A model generated the notes under the pieces. That model worked only from the letters and a program-made list of their open reading frames with translations, searched no databases and had not been told where the DNA came from. Both the position numbers and the translations under genes were made by a program. Of a stretch of DNA of 43,097 nucleotides, positions 25,090 through 34,235 are shown in pieces. The DNA lies in assembly GCA_025774845.1 (NCBI GenBank), contig JALGZP010000031.1:1-43097 (forward strand). Reading direction: 5' to 3'. The DNA comes from a bacterium (GTDB lineage Bacteria; Arandabacterota; Arandabacteria; Arandabacterales; Arandabacteraceae). Within the stretch, counting starts at the first letter, position 1; each line of letters starts with the position of its first letter.

Positions 25090-25655
25090 CGACCACGCTT
25101 GCCGGACCCGCCGGGACGACCGCCCCCATTTCGCTCACCAAAACCACCGGGTACGCGCGGTTCTCCAAACCTGCCTCTCTCCTCCGCACGCATCTCCCTC
25201 ACCCTGGAAATCATCTCTCTCAGCTCGGACCGGAATCTCTCCTCAAATACCGCGTGCTGGCATCTCTGCCTGACGTTTAGCAGAGAGACGGCTTCGCTTC
25301 TAAGCCTCGCGGCTTCCTCCCGGTGTTCCCGTTTCAGCTCCTCGTATCTGGCAAGTGCCCTGGCAAGGTCGTCTTCATCGGCTTCCTTCTTATCAAGAAG
25401 CTGGGCGATCTTCCCGAGGGCTTTGCGCTGCTCCAGCTTGAAATCCGCAGATCTCTCCTCGACCTTCCTCAATCTCGCGAAGAAGACGGGCATCTGGTCT
25501 TCTGAAAGATCAAGAGCCTCCGTGAGTTTCCAGACTCTGTAGGCCTCGATTATGTCCCTGGGGTTCTCTTCTGTCCAAACCTCACCCGAGAGGACAGGCA
25601 CAAGCAGGAACCAGCTGAGCACAATACACATGATTGATTTTCTCAATTTCAACAC
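25086..25655 (-). CDS. Spy/CpxP-like periplasmic helical protein
   Basis: A signal peptide (MCIVLSWFLLVPVLSG) precedes a nearly all-helical protein of 189 residues with LTEALDLSEDQMPVFF, the LTxxQ-type start of Spy/CpxP/zinc-resistance relatives, long charged helices and a Gly/Arg-rich tail. It overlaps the anti-sigma gene upstream by seven bases. Its place as third gene of an ECF sigma operon fits an envelope-stress chaperone or metal sensor. Confidence 0.7.
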   Translation of the reverse strand: MLKLRKSIMCIVLSWFLLVPVLSGEVWTEENPRDIIEAYRVWKLTEALDLSEDQMPVFFARLRKVEERSADFKLEQRKALGKIAQLLDKKEADEDDLARALARYEELKREHREEAARLRSEAVSLLNVRQRCQHAVFEERFRSELREMISRVREMRAEERGRFGEPRVPGGFGERNGGGRPGGSGKRGR

Positions 25656-26263
25656 TCCTTCCGCGGGGAATCGGTCATAATCTTGGAAGTGCCCTCGTCG
25701 GCCCTCATAAGATTGTCTAGCTCCGCGACGAAGGCCTCCGCCTCGGCATCGCTCAAGGTACCGATAAGATCGTAGATGTCTTCAGTCTCACTCAAGTACT
25801 GATCGAGCGACGTTATCTCCTCCGCAGCTGCATCCATGAACATCACTTCATAAACCTCGCTGGCGGCGACCGACTCAAGCAGATCCTCTGTTGCGAGTTC
25901 GGCAGTGATCATCTCCAGAGTCGTGGTCTCCGGGGCAGGTGCACGCGTCCCCCGCCAGACAAGCATGAGGACGACGGCCAAGGCAGCTATACCCGGTGCA
26001 AACACGAGAATCCTTCGACGTCTGCGTCCGGCACCCGCTTGCTGTCTCACCCTTCGCGGGAGGTACGTCCAGTACCCCGGCGGGGGCTCCGGTACGGTGT
26101 CCTCTGTAAGCACCGAGAATGTTCGCTTGAGGGACTCGACATACGCCGCACACTCCTTGCAGGTCTTGAGATGAGCATCGATCTCACCGGTGCGTTCCGC
26201 GGACAGCTCTCCCTCCACGAAATCGATCAGTTCCTCCCGCTTCTGGTGACAGTGCTGGTTCAC
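25649..26263 (-). CDS. Membrane anti-sigma factor with zinc-finger domain
   Basis: The N-terminus has the ZAS pattern H31-x3-C35-x2-C38 (DAHLKTCKEC). A single membrane span (about 86-103) and an acidic periplasmic tail follow, 204 residues in all. It overlaps the sigma gene by four bases, as cognate sigma/anti-sigma pairs do. It should hold the sigma factor inactive until an envelope signal acts. Confidence 0.9.
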   Translation of the reverse strand: MNQHCHQKREELIDFVEGELSAERTGEIDAHLKTCKECAAYVESLKRTFSVLTEDTVPEPPPGYWTYLPRRVRQQAGAGRRRRRILVFAPGIAALAVVLMLVWRGTRAPAPETTTLEMITAELATEDLLESVAASEVYEVMFMDAAAEEITSLDQYLSETEDIYDLIGTLSDAEAEAFVAELDNLMRADEGTSKIMTDSPRKEC

Positions 26264-26787
26264 TTAGAATCAGCCTCCTTTAAGATCAGTCTCAGACGTT
26301 CAACCGCAAAGTGATGGTTGGCCTTGGCGCCGCCAACCGATGTTCCCATGGCTTCGGATATCTCCTTAAAGGTCATCTTGTCATAGAATCTCATTGTGAA
26401 AACCGCTCTTTGCTTGGGAGGAAGCTGACCTACAGCACCCGCCACAATCTCTTCGAGCTCACGGTGGTCTACGCTATCGTCCGCCCTCACCGTGAGCACT
26501 CCCTCCACCTCGTCAAAGGGAACAGTCGGGGCCTTCCGTTTCTTCAGATGGGAAAAACACATGTTAAGCGCTATCCTGTAGATCCAGGTGTAGAGTGAAG
26601 ACTTACCTTTGAACGTCTTATGCTTCGTGTACACCCTCACAAAAACCTCCTGGGTCATGTCCTCCGCCTCTCCCCGATCACGCAGGATGCGATAACACAG
26701 GTCATAGACCTTCCTTGAATACCGCTCAACCGTCTCGTCGAAGGCATCCTCGTCACCACGTGCCAATCGCTTGCCGAGATCATTCAT
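26260..26787 (-). CDS. ECF-family RNA polymerase sigma factor
   Basis: Region 2 (FDETVERYSRKVYDLCYRIL, DMTQEVFVRVY, SLYTWIYRIALNMC) and region 4 (LPPKQRAVFTMRFYDKMTFKEISEAMG) are complete. I chose the ATG at 26787 (MNDLGK), giving 175 residues; an in-frame start at 26820 would add 11 basic residues, and neither has a strong ribosome site. The operon runs on into the anti-sigma and Spy-like genes. Confidence 0.93.
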   Translation of the reverse strand: MNDLGKRLARGDEDAFDETVERYSRKVYDLCYRILRDRGEAEDMTQEVFVRVYTKHKTFKGKSSLYTWIYRIALNMCFSHLKKRKAPTVPFDEVEGVLTVRADDSVDHRELEEIVAGAVGQLPPKQRAVFTMRFYDKMTFKEISEAMGTSVGGAKANHHFAVERLRLILKEADSK

Positions 26788-26838
26788 ATTGCCCTTTTTG
26801 CCTTCCATGATCTTAGACACACCCGGTGGCTGAATGGT

Positions 26839-27348
26839 TTAATCGCTCTCGAGGAATCTCTCCATGAAAACCTCATCTATGTACTTACCCCGGATACAGA
26901 CATGCTTTCGAGCCGTGCCTGTTGGTTTGAATCCAAGGCTCCTGTAGAAGGCAAAAGCGTTCGGGTTATCGGCCCGGATGATTGCGGTGAGCTTCAGAAA
27001 GCCCAGCTTTCGGGCTTCTTTAAAGGTGACGAGGCTTAGACTCCGGCCGATCCCCTCCCGGGGTAGGGCAAGTGACACAAATGTACTGATCTCCCCGACA
27101 TGCCTGAGGGCATTTACCTCTGTTGAAATCGGCTGAACATCCTGGATCCCGATCACTCGCCGGGTGTCGTCAGATACTGCTACATTGTATACACCGCGTT
27201 CGGGAAACCCACGAATGAAGTCAAGTTGATCGTTCACGGAAAACGGTTCATCCATTATCGTATACTTTCCCGCTTCGATTATAGGATTCAGAAGTTCGAT
27301 GATTGACCCGGCATCTTCTTCTTTAACCGCTCTTATGGAAAGATCCAT
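26839..27348 (-). CDS. GNAT-family N-acetyltransferase
   Basis: The 169-residue protein opens LSIRAVKEEDAGSIIELL, has the acetyl-CoA loop region in LPREGIGRSLSLVTFKEARK and the ending AFYRSLGFKPTGTARKHV. This fits the phosphinothricin/RimJ-like branch. GGAGAGG precedes the ATG. Substrate unknown. Confidence 0.85.
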   Translation of the reverse strand: MDLSIRAVKEEDAGSIIELLNPIIEAGKYTIMDEPFSVNDQLDFIRGFPERGVYNVAVSDDTRRVIGIQDVQPISTEVNALRHVGEISTFVSLALPREGIGRSLSLVTFKEARKLGFLKLTAIIRADNPNAFAFYRSLGFKPTGTARKHVCIRGKYIDEVFMERFLESD

Positions 27349-27376
27349 GTCCTCTCCTACAGGGCGTTACCGCAAG

Positions 27377-28063
27377 TCAGACCACTTCGAGTACCCGCTC
27401 GGCCAATGCCCGGCGCCTGACACTGTACTTGTCCCGACGAGCCGGTCGCTTCAACAACCGGTCCAACCCCGGAGCAGCGTATCGCATCTCGGGAACGGCC
27501 GCCTTCACACCACCTTCGAGCAGTGCAAGCAGTGTGTAGTAGAAGGGAAAGCGACGCCACCGTCCGCGGCCATCACGATGCTCTTCAAGTACGCGAACGC
27601 CGCCGGTCAACCGCTCTTTGCGACGTGACAAACCACCTGCAGCAAGGTGGCGCCAGACCGACGCCGTGCAGGTCCCGCATCAGAAAAAGCCACGCCGGCC
27701 CTGGTGCGACTCGGATGCGGTCAGCCGGGCGTCCATTGACCGGTTCGCGCGGGCCAGTGCGGCACTCACTTCGGGGACACCGGCATCCAGGAGGATAACG
27801 GCTCGACATGCCTCCTCGCCGAGTATGTGTCCGGTGGCCGCACCGGAACTGATCCGCTCACCCGTGAAAAGTCTGATTCCAACCCTGAAGTCCCTCGGCG
27901 TGGGTGCGAACATGCCGGCATAGGAGTCCGGTAGACCCTGCCGGCCTGCAAGCCAGCGAGCAACACGCTGTGCCTCCGCCTTGGGAATTCGCCGCTCGAA
28001 GAATAACATCTCGCTCACCCTATCAAGAGTTTCAGCGAGGCTGCGCTGGACTATCAGGTTCAT
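27377..28063 (-). CDS. Unknown protein with in-frame UGA; possible selenoprotein or nonsense mutation
   Basis: The start at 28063 has GGAGGAGG seven bases upstream. The frame runs 127 codons, meets TGA (27682-27680), and continues in the same frame for 100 more codons to a TGA at 27379. The continuation is clearly coding-like (ASVWRHLAAGGL, GRWRRFPFYYTLLALLE). The stop falls at GFF-x-CGTC, next to a CxxC motif. If read as selenocysteine the site is U128-C-G-T-C. A 6-bp hairpin (27650-27633 on the minus strand) has its loop 36 bases downstream of the UGA, at the far edge of the bacterial SECIS range. A simple Trp-to-stop change (TGG to TGA) is equally possible. The protein is helical, perhaps of toroid type, with no known function. 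Confidence 0.5.
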
Positions 28064-28115
28064 TCTCGTGCCTCCTCCCCGGGCCGAAGCCTGACTGTCA
28101 AATGTCAACTCACAA

Positions 28116-29006
28116 TCACTGTACCCGGTGCCATATCGACTGCTTGTACATCCGCTTGAAGCCGATTGAGAGGTAGATTGGGAGATCGCTTCCGACATAG
28201 GCAACGGTTGCCCCCTCGGCACCACATCGGCGAACGCCCTCCATGACAGCGGCCCTGCCCAATCCCATACGCCTGAAGTCGGGATCTGTAGCCACGGGCT
28301 CAACATACGCGATTCGGTGTACGGGTTCATACCACATACCACAATACGCGGCGAATCTGCCGTCAGGAGCTTCAACGACGATGTTCAAGTCCTTCCTGAA
28401 GTTCGGCGCCGACTGCATGAACTTACGGTCTTCGAGCTCATCCTCGGGCGGATCGTCTCCGTGGCCGAAGCCCCGCCAGAGTACACAGTGCACCTTCCAG
28501 AGGTCGTTGTCATCTGCGAGACTCTTAAGGTGAAACCCTTCCGGCAGGATGATCTCAGGAAACGGGTCCGGAATTATGAGTCGCGTCATCTCCTCGCAAC
28601 TATCAGTCTTTACGTAGTCCATCGCCGCGGCCAGTTGCTGGAAGTCACTGTCCGAGTCGTCGATAAAAACCTTTAGCGCTCTGGCTCCCTCGAAGACAAC
28701 AGCAAGATTCTCCCCGGCATACTCAAGCATCTCCCCTTTTAGTGCCGTATGCACCGGATCGACCTCGATGTAAACCGTTCCCATTCGGTGCTCCGGATGG
28801 ACGACCCCGACGATCTCACCCTCCTTTTCCCAGATGCCGATCGGTCTAAGGTCGACCTCCCGTATAAGCGGATGGAAGTGCATATACTCCCAGCGGGGCT
28901 GGAGCCAGTTGATGTGATTACCGGTGGCCCTATGGGTTCTGACCAGGAACCGACCGACGCGCTCATAGTCGCTTTCATGATTGTAAGACCGGAAAGTGAT
29001 TTCCAT
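28116..29006 (-). CDS. GNAT-family N-acetyltransferase, two-lobed
   Basis: The 296-residue protein has an N-terminal GNAT-like half and a C-terminal half with the acetyl-CoA motif PDFRRMGLGRAAVMEGV and a C-terminal YLSIGFKRMY. Its start shares a base with the upstream methyltransferase stop (TGATG), so the two are co-translated. Substrate unknown. Confidence 0.85.
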   Translation of the reverse strand: MEITFRSYNHESDYERVGRFLVRTHRATGNHINWLQPRWEYMHFHPLIREVDLRPIGIWEKEGEIVGVVHPEHRMGTVYIEVDPVHTALKGEMLEYAGENLAVVFEGARALKVFIDDSDSDFQQLAAAMDYVKTDSCEEMTRLIIPDPFPEIILPEGFHLKSLADDNDLWKVHCVLWRGFGHGDDPPEDELEDRKFMQSAPNFRKDLNIVVEAPDGRFAAYCGMWYEPVHRIAYVEPVATDPDFRRMGLGRAAVMEGVRRCGAEGATVAYVGSDLPIYLSIGFKRMYKQSIWHRVQ

Positions 29007-29932
29007 CAGGTCATTCTCTTAACCATCTTTCGCCGGCAATCCTCAAGCGCTTGTTGATCGTCGGAGCAGACAGCCATTAAGTCCAGTGCAGATTCAAGGT
29101 TGTCCTCTTGATAGAAGAGACTCTCGACTCCATGCTTTTCCATGAGATCCGCGGTTCTTGCATCAGACCCCGGTGTGACAAGATTGCGAACCGCCCTGGC
29201 CACTCGCAGCACGCCGCGGGGGAGGATTCTCTTCGCGCCCTGACGAACGGTCATAACCGAGAGCCCGCCGGCCGAGGCTACTCGGGCTTTCTCACGACCA
29301 CGGGTGAGTCGATTGACTTCGATCGAGTAGAGCGGCTCGTTGGCAAAGAGGCCCAATATGCTCATACACTGGAAATGTTCTCCGAGTAGTGATCTGAGCT
29401 CGCTATGACTGAACTCACGTACATGAAACTCATTCCACGGCTTCATGCCCGGATCCAACCTGATTAGAGCGTTGGGCGTTGTAAACACAACCACCCCTCC
29501 CGGCGCCAGCACCCTCCGTATTTCACCAATGAAGTTCGCGTAGTTCACGATGTGTTCGATGACCTGGAAACTGACGATAACATCGAAGACTCCGCTATCA
29601 AAAGGAAGACTCTTGCCGTCGATCACTTGAAACTCGATTCCGGAGGCACGGTAAGTACTCCTTGCCGCTGCAATGGCGCCCTCTGAAACGTCTACCCCGG
29701 CCACCCTGCCGGCAGACCTGGAAAGCAATTCTGTTCCATAGCCGGTATTGCACCCCAGGTCCAGAACCGTCTTACCTTCGACCAGGCGGGCGGCATGGGC
29801 GTAGGCTGCCGTATGGATGAGATGAATCACAAACTCTTCCGCAGAACGGAAGCCGGCCGTGTCAATCAGATCATGACCTTCCGCCTGAAGCCGGGTCATC
29901 TCTTCCTGTGTCAGCATTGAGTGCTTCTTCAT
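29006..29932 (-). CDS. Class I SAM-dependent methyltransferase
   Basis: Motif I is VLDLGCNTGYG (57-67), followed by GVDVSEGAI, FDVIVSFQVIEHI and VLAPGGVVVFTTPN, the Methyltransf_11 pattern used for small molecules, sugars or quinones. The 308-residue length leaves a C-terminal part of about 100 residues without a recognised fold. No surrounding gene reveals the substrate. Confidence 0.87.
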   Translation of the reverse strand: MKKHSMLTQEEMTRLQAEGHDLIDTAGFRSAEEFVIHLIHTAAYAHAARLVEGKTVLDLGCNTGYGTELLSRSAGRVAGVDVSEGAIAAARSTYRASGIEFQVIDGKSLPFDSGVFDVIVSFQVIEHIVNYANFIGEIRRVLAPGGVVVFTTPNALIRLDPGMKPWNEFHVREFSHSELRSLLGEHFQCMSILGLFANEPLYSIEVNRLTRGREKARVASAGGLSVMTVRQGAKRILPRGVLRVARAVRNLVTPGSDARTADLMEKHGVESLFYQEDNLESALDLMAVCSDDQQALEDCRRKMVKRMT

Positions 29933-30001
29933 ATCGACTACATCTTATACTGATGCGGGTCCTAATCAAGCTTTGTTGGACGCCCGGGCGGCTCCTGATG
30001 C

Positions 30002-30030
30002 TTGACATTAGGTGTCGCCGGTGAGACAAT
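30002..30030 (+). promoter_or_regulatory. Promoter of the ACT - SelW - CopA operon
   Basis: Perfect TTGACA (30002-30007), 17-base spacer, GACAAT (30025-30030), 40 bases before the ACT gene start. Confidence 0.65.
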
Positions 30031-30069
30031 CAGGGCAATCATAGGCACTAACATCAAAAGGAGGCCAGC

Positions 30070-30495
30070 ATGGCAGACTTGATTGTCGAACGTGTCGATG
30101 TGTGGGCTGCACCGATCAGAGACGAAGCCGGTAGTCTGGCGAACTTACTCATAGGTTTGCGTGAAGCCGGTGCGGATCTCGACTTCGTTGTTGCCAGGCG
30201 GTCACCGGACAAGCCCGGTAAAGGAGTTGTATTTGTTACTCCGCTGCGTGGTGATGTGGAGATCGCGGCTGCAGCGCAGCTGGGCTTCAACACGACGGAC
30301 AGCGTCTACTCAGTTCGTGTCGAAGGTCCAAACGAACGTGGCATTACAGCCGCCCTGACGGAAAAACTCGGGGCAGCCGGAATCGCTGTCAGAGGCTGTA
30401 CGGCGTCTGTGAGTGGCGCAAGGTTTGTCGCCTTTATTGGTCTGGATAATGCTGAAGATGCGGCAAAGGCGGCCAGTATTCTCGAGCAAGCATAG
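30070..30495 (+). CDS. ACT-domain protein
   Basis: The 141-residue protein consists of two ACT-like beta-alpha-beta units (RVDVWAAPIRDEAGSLANLL and VRVEGPNERGITAALTEKLGAAGI), each ending in a short strand that could bind an amino acid. AAGGAGG precedes the ATG. It has no catalytic domain and is the first gene of an operon with a SelW selenoprotein and a copper pump. Confidence 0.82.
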   Translation: MADLIVERVDVWAAPIRDEAGSLANLLIGLREAGADLDFVVARRSPDKPGKGVVFVTPLRGDVEIAAAAQLGFNTTDSVYSVRVEGPNERGITAALTEKLGAAGIAVRGCTASVSGARFVAFIGLDNAEDAAKAASILEQA

Positions 30496-30513
30496 AGGAC
30501 GGCCGAGGCGCAA

Positions 30514-30738
30514 TTGAAGATCACGATTACATACTGCGTACCTTGAGACTACCATCCAAGGGCCGCCAGGTTGGCGGCCGCAGTGGAAGACGGTCTCGGA
30601 GTGAAGGCGGAGCTTGTCGAGGGAGACCACGGGGTCTTCGATGTCGCCGTCGATGGTGTGGTAGTGTTTTCAAAACAGGCAGCAGGGGATTTCATTGCCA
30701 TCCCTGATATCGTCGAGCGCATCAAGACCCACCAGTAG
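30514..30738 (+). CDS. SelW-like selenoprotein (SelT/SelW/SelH family), UGA at 30544-30546 read as Sec
   Basis: A TTG start at 30514 (GAGG five bases upstream) begins KITITYCVP, then an in-frame TGA (30544-30546), then DYHPRAARLAAAVE, VELVEG-like AELVEGDHGVFDVAVDG, VVVFSKQAAGDFIAIPDIV, to a TAG at 30736. These are the successive signatures of the SelW/Rdx family, whose active site is C-x-x-U. Here it is C8-V-P-U11, with Sec at exactly the family position. A 7-bp hairpin lies 14-32 bases downstream of the UGA. The product has 74 residues. Family members are thioredoxin-fold redox proteins. It sits between the ACT gene and the copper ATPase. Standard gene calling would not report this gene, because the UGA leaves only ten codons on one side. 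Confidence 0.93.
30561..30579 (+). promoter_or_regulatory. SECIS element of the SelW-like gene
   Basis: GGCCGCC (30561-30567), loop AGGTT (30568-30572), GGCGGCC (30573-30579): a perfect 7-bp stem. The loop begins 22 bases after the UGA and has G in its second position, as in the bacterial SECIS consensus (loop 16-37 bases downstream, G in the first two loop bases). It is inside the coding sequence. Confidence 0.85.
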
Positions 30739-30773
30739 CGCACCAAACCGGGTAAACCTTGCATCCTAAGGAT

Positions 30774-32990
30774 ATGGAAGAAACGATCAGGCTTGGGCTC
30801 AGGGGACTGAGGTGCGCGGCGTGTGCCCACAACGTCGAGGTTGCCCTGGGCAAGGTTGAGGGTATCAGGGAAGTCTCCGTCAATCTCGCCAGTTCAACAG
30901 CAAGTGTTACCTACGATCCCTCCTCCACCACACCCGAGATAATGAAGCAGGCCGTCAAGTCGGCAGGTTACGAGGCATTCGAGACCGGAGAGACCGCGGG
31001 CGCAGCCGGAGAGATCCCTGAAGCCGGGTCCGAAGCCGACGTTGCCAGGAAACGAATGGTCCAGGCGTGGGCTTTTGCAGTCCCTACCATTGTAATCATG
31101 GTCTTTCATATGACCGGCGTCTGGCACGGGACGCTGCCGGAAACCCTGATGATGGTCTTTGCCCTGCCGGTCCTCTTCTACGCCGGGCGGAGTGTTTACG
31201 TAAGCGCGTGGCGGAGCGCCATCAAGGGTTATCCCAACATGGACGTTTTGATTGCCCTTGGGACCCTTGCATCGCTCGTAACCGGCGTCATGAAACTCTC
31301 CGGCGCAAGAGTCGACTCATATGCGGCGGTCGCCGCAATGATCATGGCAATCCACCTGACCGGACGTCACATCGAATCGAAGGCAAGAGGCCGGGCATCC
31401 GGGGCGGTGCAGAAGCTGCTCAAATTGGCCGCCAGGACTGCACGGGTCGTTACACCCGAGGGCGAAACGGAAATACCTGCGGGGGACCTTAAGGTCGGCG
31501 ATGTGTTTGCGATAAGACCGGGCGAGAAGATACCGACCGATGGCGTTGTCGAATCGGGCCGCACAAGCGTGGATGAATCACTTGCAACCGGGGAGTCCAT
31601 ACCCGTGGAGAAGGCTGAGGGCGATGAGGTGATCGGCGCCACGATCAACCAGACGGGAACCGTAACCGTCAGAGCAACCAAGGTGGGCTCGGAGACATTT
31701 TTGTCACAGGTGGCGGAAGCCGTGCGTCAGTTCCAGGAACAGCGAGTACCGGTTCAGAAGCTGGCGGACAGAATCACCGCAGTATTTGTCCCGACCGTCC
31801 TTGGGATTGCCGCGGCCGTATTCCTGGTGTGGCTTCTTGTTCCGGCTATGCCTGATCTCCCGTGGGTGGACGCCGAAGCCTCAAGACTGACGCTGGCTAT
31901 CTTCGCTGCAGTTGCCGTGCTGGTTATCTCATGCCCGTGTGCCCTCGGACTCGCAACTCCGACCGCCATAATGGTCGGGGGCGGGGTCGGCGCCGAACTC
32001 GGCATCCTGCTCCGGAGTGCGGATGCCGTACAAGTGATGAAGGATATAAAGGTGATCGCGTTAGATAAGACCGGTACCCTGACGGTCGGCAAACCCGAAG
32101 TCGTAAGCATCTCCGCTGCGACAGGCAGCGATGAAGCACGTGTGCTCGCGCTGGCGGCATCGATTGAATACGCATCCGAGCACCCCATAGGTAAAGCAAT
32201 CCTCGATAGGGCCCGGGCGATGGGTCTTACAATAACACCCCCGGAGAATTTCGCCGCCCTGCCGGGGATGGGTCTTACGGCAACGGTCGCGGGCCGACGC
32301 GTTGTACTGGGAAAGATCGCTTTCCTTAAGCAGGAAGGAATAGAACCGGGTGACCACTCCCGGATGGCCGAGGACCTCGAAACCAGTGGACAGACCGTCG
32401 CGGGAGTTGCTGAAGATGGTGACATCGTGGGCCTTATTGGCGTGGCGGATACTCTCAAACCCGATACGGCAGAGGCCATAGCATCGCTCAAAGATATGGG
32501 GCTTGAGGTTGTGATGATAACTGGAGACAACAGGGTGACGGCTGAGGCTGTCGGGCGGGCCTGTGGCATCGAAGTCGTTATCCCAAATGTGCTTCCCACC
32601 GAGAAAGCACATGAGATCAGACGGATAAGACAGAAGTACGGAAAAGTCGCGATGGTAGGTGACGGTATCAATGATGCTCCGGCCCTCGCCGAATCCGATG
32701 TAGGTATCGCCATCGGCACCGGAACCGATATCGCAATCGAATCCTCCGATGTCACCCTCGCAGGTGGGAGTCTCCATGGTGTCGTCCGGGCGGTGAGCCT
32801 CTCAAGAGCGATCTTCTCAAAGATCAGGCAGAACCTGTTCTGGGCATTCTTTTACAATGTGATCGCAATCCCGGTTGCAGGCATAGGACTCCTCCACCCG
32901 ATTATTGCCGAAGCAGCAATGGCGCTGAGTTCGATCAATGTGGTCACTAACTCACTCCGGCTCCGGGGCCTCAGGAAGAAACTCTCCTGA
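30774..32990 (+). CDS. copA: Copper-exporting P1B-type ATPase
   Basis: An N-terminal heavy-metal-binding domain has C14-A-A-C17. The ion-path motif is C387-P-C389 ([11 protein letters not shown]), the P-type phosphorylation motif D431-K-T-G-T, and [10 protein letters not shown] near the end; TGES is at about 272-275. All features of a Cu+ efflux pump (P1B-1) are present in 738 residues. An in-frame TTG at 30759 is an alternative start. It follows the SelW-like gene within about 35 bases, so copper export and a thiol/selenol redox protein are co-transcribed. Zn or Cd transport is less likely because the motif is CPC with a single CxxC domain of copper type. Confidence 0.92.
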   Translation: MEETIRLGLRGLRCAACAHNVEVALGKVEGIREVSVNLASSTASVTYDPSSTTPEIMKQAVKSAGYEAFETGETAGAAGEIPEAGSEADVARKRMVQAWAFAVPTIVIMVFHMTGVWHGTLPETLMMVFALPVLFYAGRSVYVSAWRSAIKGYPNMDVLIALGTLASLVTGVMKLSGARVDSYAAVAAMIMAIHLTGRHIESKARGRASGAVQKLLKLAARTARVVTPEGETEIPAGDLKVGDVFAIRPGEKIPTDGVVESGRTSVDESLATGESIPVEKAEGDEVIGATINQTGTVTVRATKVGSETFLSQVAEAVRQFQEQRVPVQKLADRITAVFVPTVLGIAAAVFLVWLLVPAMPDLPWVDAEASRLTLAIFAAVAVLVISCPCALGLATPTAIMVGGGVGAELGILLRSADAVQVMKDIKVIALDKTGTLTVGKPEVVSISAATGSDEARVLALAASIEYASEHPIGKAILDRARAMGLTITPPENFAALPGMGLTATVAGRRVVLGKIAFLKQEGIEPGDHSRMAEDLETSGQTVAGVAEDGDIVGLIGVADTLKPDTAEAIASLKDMGLEVVMITGDNRVTAEAVGRACGIEVVIPNVLPTEKAHEIRRIRQKYGKVAMVGDGINDAPALAESDVGIAIGTGTDIAIESSDVTLAGGSLHGVVRAVSLSRAIFSKIRQNLFWAFFYNVIAIPVAGIGLLHPIIAEAAMALSSINVVTNSLRLRGLRKKLS

Positions 32991-33022
32991 CCGGCCGCCC
33001 CATCGAGAAAGAACTTGAAGCC
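32985..33022 (+). repeat. Dispersed 38-bp repeat, copy 1
   Basis: It starts at TCCTGACCG, at the copA stop, and shares 32 of 38 bases with 35824-35861, including an unbroken 16-base block GAGAAAGAACTTGAAG. It lies in the 108-base gap before the convergent cystathionine gene, which holds nothing else visible. Confidence 0.5.
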
Positions 33023-33098
33023 AGCGATGACACGCGTCAGAGAAAACCGGATGCGTGGTAAGACCAGGCGGGGAGATCTGTTACGGTGAGCCAGCCCC

Positions 33099-34235
33099 TC
33101 AGCTCAATGCCTGCTCAAGGTCTTCCAGAAGATCATCGACATCTTCGATTCCGACTGAAAGCCGGAGGAGATTCTCGGTGATGCCGATCTGCTGTTTCTC
33201 ATCCTCGGGAATGCCTGCATGGGTCATTGTATAGGGATAGCATACCAGGGACTCAACACCCCCGAGACTCTCAGCCAGGATGAATATCTTCATCTTTCCG
33301 AGGACGTCATCCAGGTCGTGTCTTCCGCCATGCAGCTTGAATGAGACCATCCCTGATTGTCCCCGCATCTGCTTCTGCGCAATGTCATGGTTCGGGTGTT
33401 CGGCCAGACCGGGAAAGAAAACGGTTTCGACCCGAGGGTGGCCTTTGAGGAAGTCCGCTATCTTGAAGGCATTGCTCTGGTGCTTCAGCATCCTTACTTC
33501 CAGCGTTTTGATCCCGCGTTGGACCATGAAACAATCGAGGGAGGATGGTGTGGCACCGGCCGCGTTCTGGTAAAACTTACAGGATTCGTAAAGCTCGCTG
33601 TTTCCGGTTGCCAGGGCACCTCCGATAACATCACTGTGACCGCCGAGGTATTTCGTGGTGCTGTGAACCACGATATCTGCCCCCAGGTCAAGTGGGTTCT
33701 GAAAGTAAGGGCTGGCGAACGTGTTGTCCACAACCAGCAGGATGTCATCCCGCTTTTCACCTGCCAGTTTCTCTATGTCCAATATGTTCAGCAGAGGGTT
33801 GGTCGGGGTCTCGATCCATAGCATCCTCGTCCTGCCGGAGATCCTCTCTGCGATTTCATCCGCGCTGGAGGTCGCCATGAACACAAAGTCTATTCCGTAC
33901 TTTGCAAACACTGTCTTGAACAACCTGTACGATCCCCCATAGATGTCTATTGTCGTGAGAACCTCGTCACCCGGTCGGAGGAGGTCCAGGACGGCAGTCG
34001 TGGCGGCTGAGCCGGAGGAGTAACAGAGGCCATACTTACCATTTTCAAGACTGGCAATCGTGGCCTCGAGCGAGGCGCGGCTTGGATTGCCGGTCCTTGA
34101 GTATTCGTAGCCCGCGCGCAGTTTGCCCAGTCCATCCTGCTGGTACGTCGAAGTCAAATACACCGGAACCGTGACCGCCCCCGTGAGCTTATCCGGCTCC
34201 TGGCCCTTGTGAATAGCCCTGGTGGCAAACTTCAT
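33099..34235 (-). CDS. Cystathionine gamma-lyase/synthase (PLP)
   Basis: The 378-residue Cys/Met-metabolism enzyme has the PLP signature with K195 in HSTTKYLGGHSD, IETPTNP, DNTFASPY and YSRTGNPSR. The family cannot be split by eye into gamma-lyase, gamma-synthase or beta-lyase, but the operon partner is a cystathionine beta-synthase, so gamma-lyase in reverse transsulfuration (homocysteine to cysteine) is the likelier job. It overlaps that gene by four bases. Confidence 0.88.
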   Translation of the reverse strand: MKFATRAIHKGQEPDKLTGAVTVPVYLTSTYQQDGLGKLRAGYEYSRTGNPSRASLEATIASLENGKYGLCYSSGSAATTAVLDLLRPGDEVLTTIDIYGGSYRLFKTVFAKYGIDFVFMATSSADEIAERISGRTRMLWIETPTNPLLNILDIEKLAGEKRDDILLVVDNTFASPYFQNPLDLGADIVVHSTTKYLGGHSDVIGGALATGNSELYESCKFYQNAAGATPSSLDCFMVQRGIKTLEVRMLKHQSNAFKIADFLKGHPRVETVFFPGLAEHPNHDIAQKQMRGQSGMVSFKLHGGRHDLDDVLGKMKIFILAESLGGVESLVCYPYTMTHAGIPEDEKQQIGITENLLRLSVGIEDVDDLLEDLEQALS

